A program made the translations under genes and the position numbers. From the NCBI GenBank assembly GCA_015039465.1, contig MU130379.1, positions 359,995-423,994 of the forward strand: a stretch of DNA of 64,000 nt, given 5' to 3'. Numbering within the stretch: position 1 is the stretch's first letter; each line of letters opens with the position of its first letter. Source of the stretch: Phlegmacium glaucopus. Its lineage: Eukaryota; Basidiomycota; Agaricomycetes; Agaricales; Cortinariaceae. The notes below the pieces were generated by a model. That model worked only from the letters and a program-made list of their open reading frames with translations. It was not told the DNA's origin and searched no databases. This document shows positions 62,352 through 64,000 of this stretch, in pieces.

Positions 62352-63156
62352 ATGGGTTGTAAAGGTCTGTGATCTTACCTTTTCAAGTTCTCCAAGGTCG
62401 GGTTTTCTCAAGTTCTTACGCCCAGTGACCCAATTTAGCATTACTCCAAGTTGAGCTGGAAAAAATTAAAACGTGTTGGTCTAGAGAAGATCCACTGCTC
62501 CTGGCTGGGCCCTTTTTATGTATTTATAAACCAGGCTGTCATCGGACTGGTCCCTTCCGAGTCACGCCCTTAAAACTAGTACCTCAATGGTCACTAATAC
62601 TATCTTTCGTCATCCATTGCACATCAAGCCCAGTACCCTAAGATCCGAGCTTGAAGTAATACCCGGAGACAAATTTCCGAGCGCTTTAAATCTCCAACGA
62701 ACTTCATCTGAGGCTTCTAGTACTCTTGCATGCGTGAATCAATCTGAGATCAATCCAGAATCTCAGCTTGGGCAGCGTTTAAACACCCCCCCGAGATTCC
62801 TGCAACCACCAGTGCAGTAAGGCAGACAATCTCCGACTTTTTTTTACCGATCACACCGCCATGCCGGATGGCTCAGTAATGATAGGTAACGATATCAGCA
62901 CCAATTAGTGCCGAAGGATAGCCCCTATAGCCAGTCTATAGCCCCATGTTCAGCATTCACGATAACAAAGGGCTCCGATTCGTCAGCTCTAAGCTTCTAG
63001 ACCATATCGAGTCCTTTTCATCGGAATGCTATACATTCATTTGTCAAAAGTCAGGGTCCTTATGATTATCTGGAGTATATAAACCACCCTTCACTCCACT
63101 TGATCGATATCATCCTAACGCTTTGCGATACACCCCCCCATCATCACCAAGAAATC
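62352..63156. other. Intergenic stretch
   Basis: The plus frame 62587-62820 (77 residues) starts soon after a possible promoter but has no motif or codon signature that convinces me. A TATA box is at 63076-63083. Otherwise nothing is recognised. Confidence 0.5.
63076..63083 (+). promoter_or_regulatory. TATA box of the small secreted protein gene
   Basis: TATATAAA, 74 bases before the ATG at 63157. Confidence 0.65.
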
Positions 63157-63742
63157 ATGAAGTTCACGACCATTACGACCTTTGTCTTCCCTTTGCTTAT
63201 TTCGTTCATCGCAGTCTTTGCCATCCCTGTTGACCTTGAATCGAGGGATGTTTATGTGCCACCGATACTCTATCCTAAACAGGGCACTGTGTGGTTAGTA
63301 GGCGAACACCATCATGTCACTTGGTGAGTCAAAGGTTCTATATCATAATACTCCCCGACGCTGACACCACCTCCTTATTTTTCAGGGATACTTCCAACCC
63401 ACCTGCTCAAATCACGAACAAGATTGGACAAATTTTTCTTCGCAAAGGCGATCTTACAACCCCAGGTCAGCTAATTTTCCTGGTATCTTTGTGTTCTTTC
63501 CATTCTAACAAATTTCTCTTTCCCATATAGTGATTCTTGCTAACAATTTCGATATCTTGTTGGGAAAAATCGAAATCACTGTACCTTGGGTCCAGGATGG
63601 GGATGATTACCAAGTCGTCTGTGAGTATCTATTCTTAATTTATTGAAAGCTCAGAGCTTGTGAACTGATCTTTGAATTCCTGTATTTAGTGTTTGGTGAT
63701 TCGGGGAACTTTTCTCCAAAGTTCACAATCAAGAGTCAATGA
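63157..63742 (+). CDS. Small secreted protein with Kre9/Knh1-type domain
   Basis: Four exons (63157-63323, 63386-63465, 63531-63620, 63690-63742) give 129 residues. The signal peptide is FPLLISFIAVFAIPV, with likely cleavage near IPVDLESR. The mature part is one domain of the Ser-Thr-rich GPI-anchored/Kre9-Knh1 N-terminal family: PKQGTVWLVGEHHHVTWDTS, then GKIEITVPWV, and the ending DYQVVLFGDSGNFSPKFTIK. In longer relatives the domain is followed by a Ser/Thr-rich stalk and GPI signal; here the protein stops right after the domain, so it should be freely secreted. Such proteins are linked to cell-wall glucan assembly, but the role of short mushroom versions is not established. Confidence 0.87.
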
Positions 63743-64000
63743 TATCTTCATGCATCTTCACGAAATTGTACAATATTCATTGGACAATACTGGACTTATC
63801 TTTCTGTGCTTCATATCATGAACCCTTTCCCTATCTCAATTTTGAACAATTGTAACTACATACTCTCATCTCACGCATTTTGGACACTTCTCTGCAATCA
63901 TATCTTACTGTAAAATACAGAACAGTTCCCGTAATGGCCTGTAATTCAAGCCAAAACTTCCTTCAATATTTCAATGATCCTGTTCACTTCTTGCACCGTA
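63743..64000. other. 3' flank at the window edge
   Basis: AT-rich 3' flank of the secreted protein gene; no further gene start is visible. Confidence 0.5.

Noticed and set aside
62587..62820. 77-codon plus-strand ORF
   Set aside because: There is no motif, no signal peptide and no splice evidence; it could be chance.

Overview
The window is nuclear DNA of a filamentous basidiomycete, most likely an Agaricomycete. The evidence is dense short GT-AG introns (about 45-70 bases), a laccase, F-box proteins of the mushroom type, two families of mushroom seven-helix membrane proteins, an NB-ARC/TPR receptor, and DIRS and chromovirus retrotransposons. I rebuilt gene models by hand from splice sites, reading-frame continuity and family motifs. 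Where exons are listed, the coding length is a multiple of three.

Layout. 1-6.4 kb: two copies of a seven-helix membrane protein gene, with their flanks, lie either side of an intact VPS28 gene (ESCRT-I). 7.4-24.7 kb: a tandem duplication of an F-box gene plus the 3' end of HUA1. The first copy is split by a nest of transposons: an outer element with inverted ends (9484-20087), inside it a DIRS/PAT-type tyrosine-recombinase retrotransposon (10022-20019), inside its gag gene a hAT-like element with an 8-bp target duplication (15405-19463), and inside that an LTR-like block with a BTB-like and a zinc-knuckle gene. HUA1 follows. 25.2-44.1 kb: a gene-rich block with laccase (12 exons), a laccase relic, a GNAT acetyltransferase, the vacuolar membrane protease PFF1, cofilin, the nucleoporin NUP53/NUP35, a DUF6533-type membrane protein, an FAD monooxygenase and TGS1. 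44.1-56 kb: a 20-bp minisatellite, then a decayed hAT transposase split by a complete chromovirus (46548-55306; 401-bp LTRs, TTTGA target duplication). 56-64 kb: an NB-ARC receptor with 14 near-identical TPR units, a cytochrome P450 and a small secreted Kre9/Knh1-type protein.

Housekeeping genes cover membrane traffic (VPS28), vacuole (PFF1), actin (COF1, HUA1), nuclear pore (NUP53) and snRNA caps (TGS1). Laccase, P450 and FAD monooxygenase are oxidative enzymes that are scattered, with no sign of a cluster. The most notable observations are the nested island with a natural empty-site comparison in the sister duplicate; a Tf1-like self-priming arrangement in the chromovirus (a perfect 12-nt match between the primer site and the predicted transcript 5' end); CpG-biased decay of that element; and zinc-knuckle accessory genes next to the 3' LTR in two different elements.
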